From: JAWXVE01 sp044425575 | GTDB lineage: Bacteria > Bacillota > Clostridia > Lachnospirales > Lachnospiraceae | NCBI GenBank assembly: GCA_044425575.1 | Contig: JAWXVE010000091.1 | Coordinates: 1-6,807 of the forward strand | Reading direction: 5' to 3' | Length of the DNA stretch: 6,807 bases | Shown: positions 6,079 through 6,807 of the stretch, piece after piece | Layout: every line of letters begins with the position of its first letter | Position numbering within the stretch: position 1 is the first letter of the stretch | The notes under the pieces: generated by a model | Databases searched by the model: none | Told to the model about the DNA's origin: nothing | The model's input: only the letters and a program-made list of their open reading frames with translations | Made by a program: the position numbers and the translations under genes

Positions 6079-6669
6079 TTATTCTATTTCATTATCCACT
6101 TCATCATCCACTTCATTTACATGATCTAATACTTTTTGCAACTCTTGTTGCTCTTTTGCTGCCTTTATATTCCTTTCAAATTCATTGCATTTTCCCTCTA
6201 ACAATTTAAAGTCACAGCTATTATGTACTAAACTCTCATTTTTGTTTAAAACAACACGTAAATAAGTTCTCTCTGCACGATTTTGTATGACAGATTCTTT
6301 TTCCTTACAATATAACAACTCTTGCGAAAGCAACCTACGATATTTTTCATCGCTTTCATTTTCTAATGCTTTCACAGAAACCATATTTTGGGGAATTGGG
6401 AACATATAGTTAAATCTTAAGGAACTAACAACCGTACCATCATTTGCCTTTATGAGAAAGTTATCTGGCATCTGTTTTTTATAGGATGTAATTGGTACGT
6501 AATAATCACAATTATGGATTTGCAACACGATTCCCAATACAAACTTTTGTTTTCTCCCAGAAAAATACTCCATATTAGGAACACGAGTGAATCCTCGCTC
6601 TTGTTCCTCTGCCCTTTTTAAATATTCTAAGTAAGTAGTATTTACATGGTAAAAATCTAATTTTGACAT
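6079..6669 (-). CDS. toxN: Type III toxin-antitoxin endoribonuclease, ToxN/AbiQ family
   Basis: This 196-aa protein belongs by sequence features to the ToxN/AbiQ family: sequence-selective RNases held inactive by a repeated pseudoknot RNA, able to act in phage abortive infection. Family marks are the start LDFYHVNTTYLEYLKRAE (4-21), the core strand LGIVLQIHNCDYYVPITS (45-62), the T61-S62-x-K64 active-site motif (YVPITSYKK), LRFNYMFPIP (84-93) followed by VSVKAL, the helix DEKYRRLLSQELLYC (107-121) and CDFKLLEGKCNEFE near 152-165. The usual length is about 170 aa, so residues from about 170, ending VNEVDDEVDNEIE, are an acidic extra tail. A perfect AGGAGG (6678-6683) lies 8 nt before the ATG. 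A terminator and the repeat-RNA antitoxin array lie immediately upstream. Family assignment is by motif recall, without a search. Confidence 0.92.
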   Translation of the reverse strand: MSKLDFYHVNTTYLEYLKRAEEQERGFTRVPNMEYFSGRKQKFVLGIVLQIHNCDYYVPITSYKKQMPDNFLIKANDGTVVSSLRFNYMFPIPQNMVSVKALENESDEKYRRLLSQELLYCKEKESVIQNRAERTYLRVVLNKNESLVHNSCDFKLLEGKCNEFERNIKAAKEQQELQKVLDHVNEVDDEVDNEIE

Positions 6670-6677
6670 ATTTCTTT

Positions 6678-6683
6678 CCTCCT
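6678..6683 (-). promoter_or_regulatory. Consensus ribosome binding site of the toxin gene
   Basis: The minus strand reads AGGAGG followed by 8 nt and the ATG at 6669. The perfect site means the few transcripts that pass the upstream terminator would be translated efficiently, so control of toxin amount is expected to rest on the terminator and on RNA inhibition. Confidence 0.8.
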
Positions 6684-6687
6684 ATGC

Positions 6688-6714
6688 AAAAAGGAGCGTT
6701 ACCCGCCCCTTTTT
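6688..6714 (-). terminator. Intrinsic terminator between the antitoxin RNA array and the toxin gene
   Basis: On the minus strand AAAAAGGGGCG (6714-6704) pairs with CGCTCCTTTTT (6698-6688) over 11 bp with one G-T wobble, closed by a GGTAA loop and ending in five T. It lies 10 nt after the last repeat and just before the toxin's AGGAGG. In known type III systems a terminator in this position lets most transcripts end as antitoxin RNA, with a minority reading into the toxin gene. It is nearly symmetrical and could act on the plus strand too. Confidence 0.9.
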
Positions 6715-6724
6715 AACCTTCATT

Positions 6725-6807
6725 ATAATCTGCTCTTAAAGTGGCAGGGCACTCAACATAGATAATCTGCTCTTAAAGTGGCAGGGCACTCAACATAGAT
6801 AATCTGC
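6725..6807 (-). ncRNA. toxI: Type III antitoxin RNA (ToxI-like), partial repeat array
   Basis: Read on the minus strand, the array upstream of the toxin gene is made of 37-nt units beginning CTATGTTGAGTGCCC and ending TTTAAGAGCAGATTAT. Each unit can form an H-type pseudoknot. Stem 1 is AGTG (unit positions 9-12) with CACT (19-22). Stem 2 is loop bases CTGC (15-18) with GCAG (29-32). This layout, and the shared CTTTAAG-N-GCAG stretch, match the ToxI repeat of the Pectobacterium ToxIN system as I remember it. By family precedent the transcript is cut by the toxin into single units that bind and inhibit it. The promoter and further repeats are expected to the right of the window edge. Confidence 0.9.
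6725..6807. repeat. Tandem direct repeat, 37-bp unit, cut by the window edge
   Basis: Copy one covers 6725-6761, copy two 6762-6798, and the first 9 bp of a third cover 6799-6807. The copies are identical and joined without spacers. The total copy number cannot be known from this window. Confidence 0.97.

Noticed and set aside
6725..6807. CRISPR array
   Set aside because: The repeats are joined directly with no unique spacers, and they sit before a ToxN-type gene behind a terminator; this is a type III antitoxin array.

Overview
The window is low-GC bacterial DNA with strong Gram-positive ribosome binding sites (AGGAGG, AAGGTGG, AGGAAGG) and intrinsic terminators. It carries a PcrA-type helicase and an iron-sulfur TrmA/RumA-family rRNA methyltransferase. 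Together these suggest the Bacillota, most likely class Clostridia and perhaps Lachnospiraceae. The class is inferred from gene style only and was not checked by a search.

Layout from left to right. Bases 2-151 hold the last 49 codons of an unrecognised plus-strand gene, closed by a very strong terminator (153-193). A gene-free stretch follows (about 194-556), holding a degenerate repeat, a small hairpin and a second terminator (369-406) that serves the minus strand. All remaining genes are on the minus strand. They read, in transcription order, as a housekeeping block: pcrA (4777-2471), a small single-pass membrane protein with an extremely acidic tail (2376-2080), a likely terminator (2019-2050), and an rlmD/rlmCD-like 23S rRNA uracil methyltransferase (1975-557).

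The right-hand third (about 4899-6807) looks accessory. It ends, at the right edge, in a type III (protein-RNA) toxin-antitoxin locus of the ToxIN/AbiQ kind. Its parts are a tandem array of identical 37-nt repeats (two full copies plus 9 nt before the window ends), an intrinsic terminator, a perfect AGGAGG site, and a 196-aa ToxN/AbiQ-family endoribonuclease gene. Each repeat can fold into an H-type pseudoknot, the known form of the antitoxin RNA in this class. The terminator between array and toxin is the expected device for making much more RNA antitoxin than toxin mRNA.

Downstream of the toxin is a frameshifted, start-less gene relic (5819-6078). Next comes a two-gene operon of unrecognised small proteins (114 aa with a basic C-terminus, 71 aa and strongly acidic). 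It has its own good promoter, a LexA-box-like palindrome just upstream of that promoter, and its own terminator. A further 48-codon reading frame with a good ribosome binding site lies between that terminator and the pcrA promoter. The type III locus is the strongest biological story; the adjacent two-gene unit and the relic are the least explained parts.
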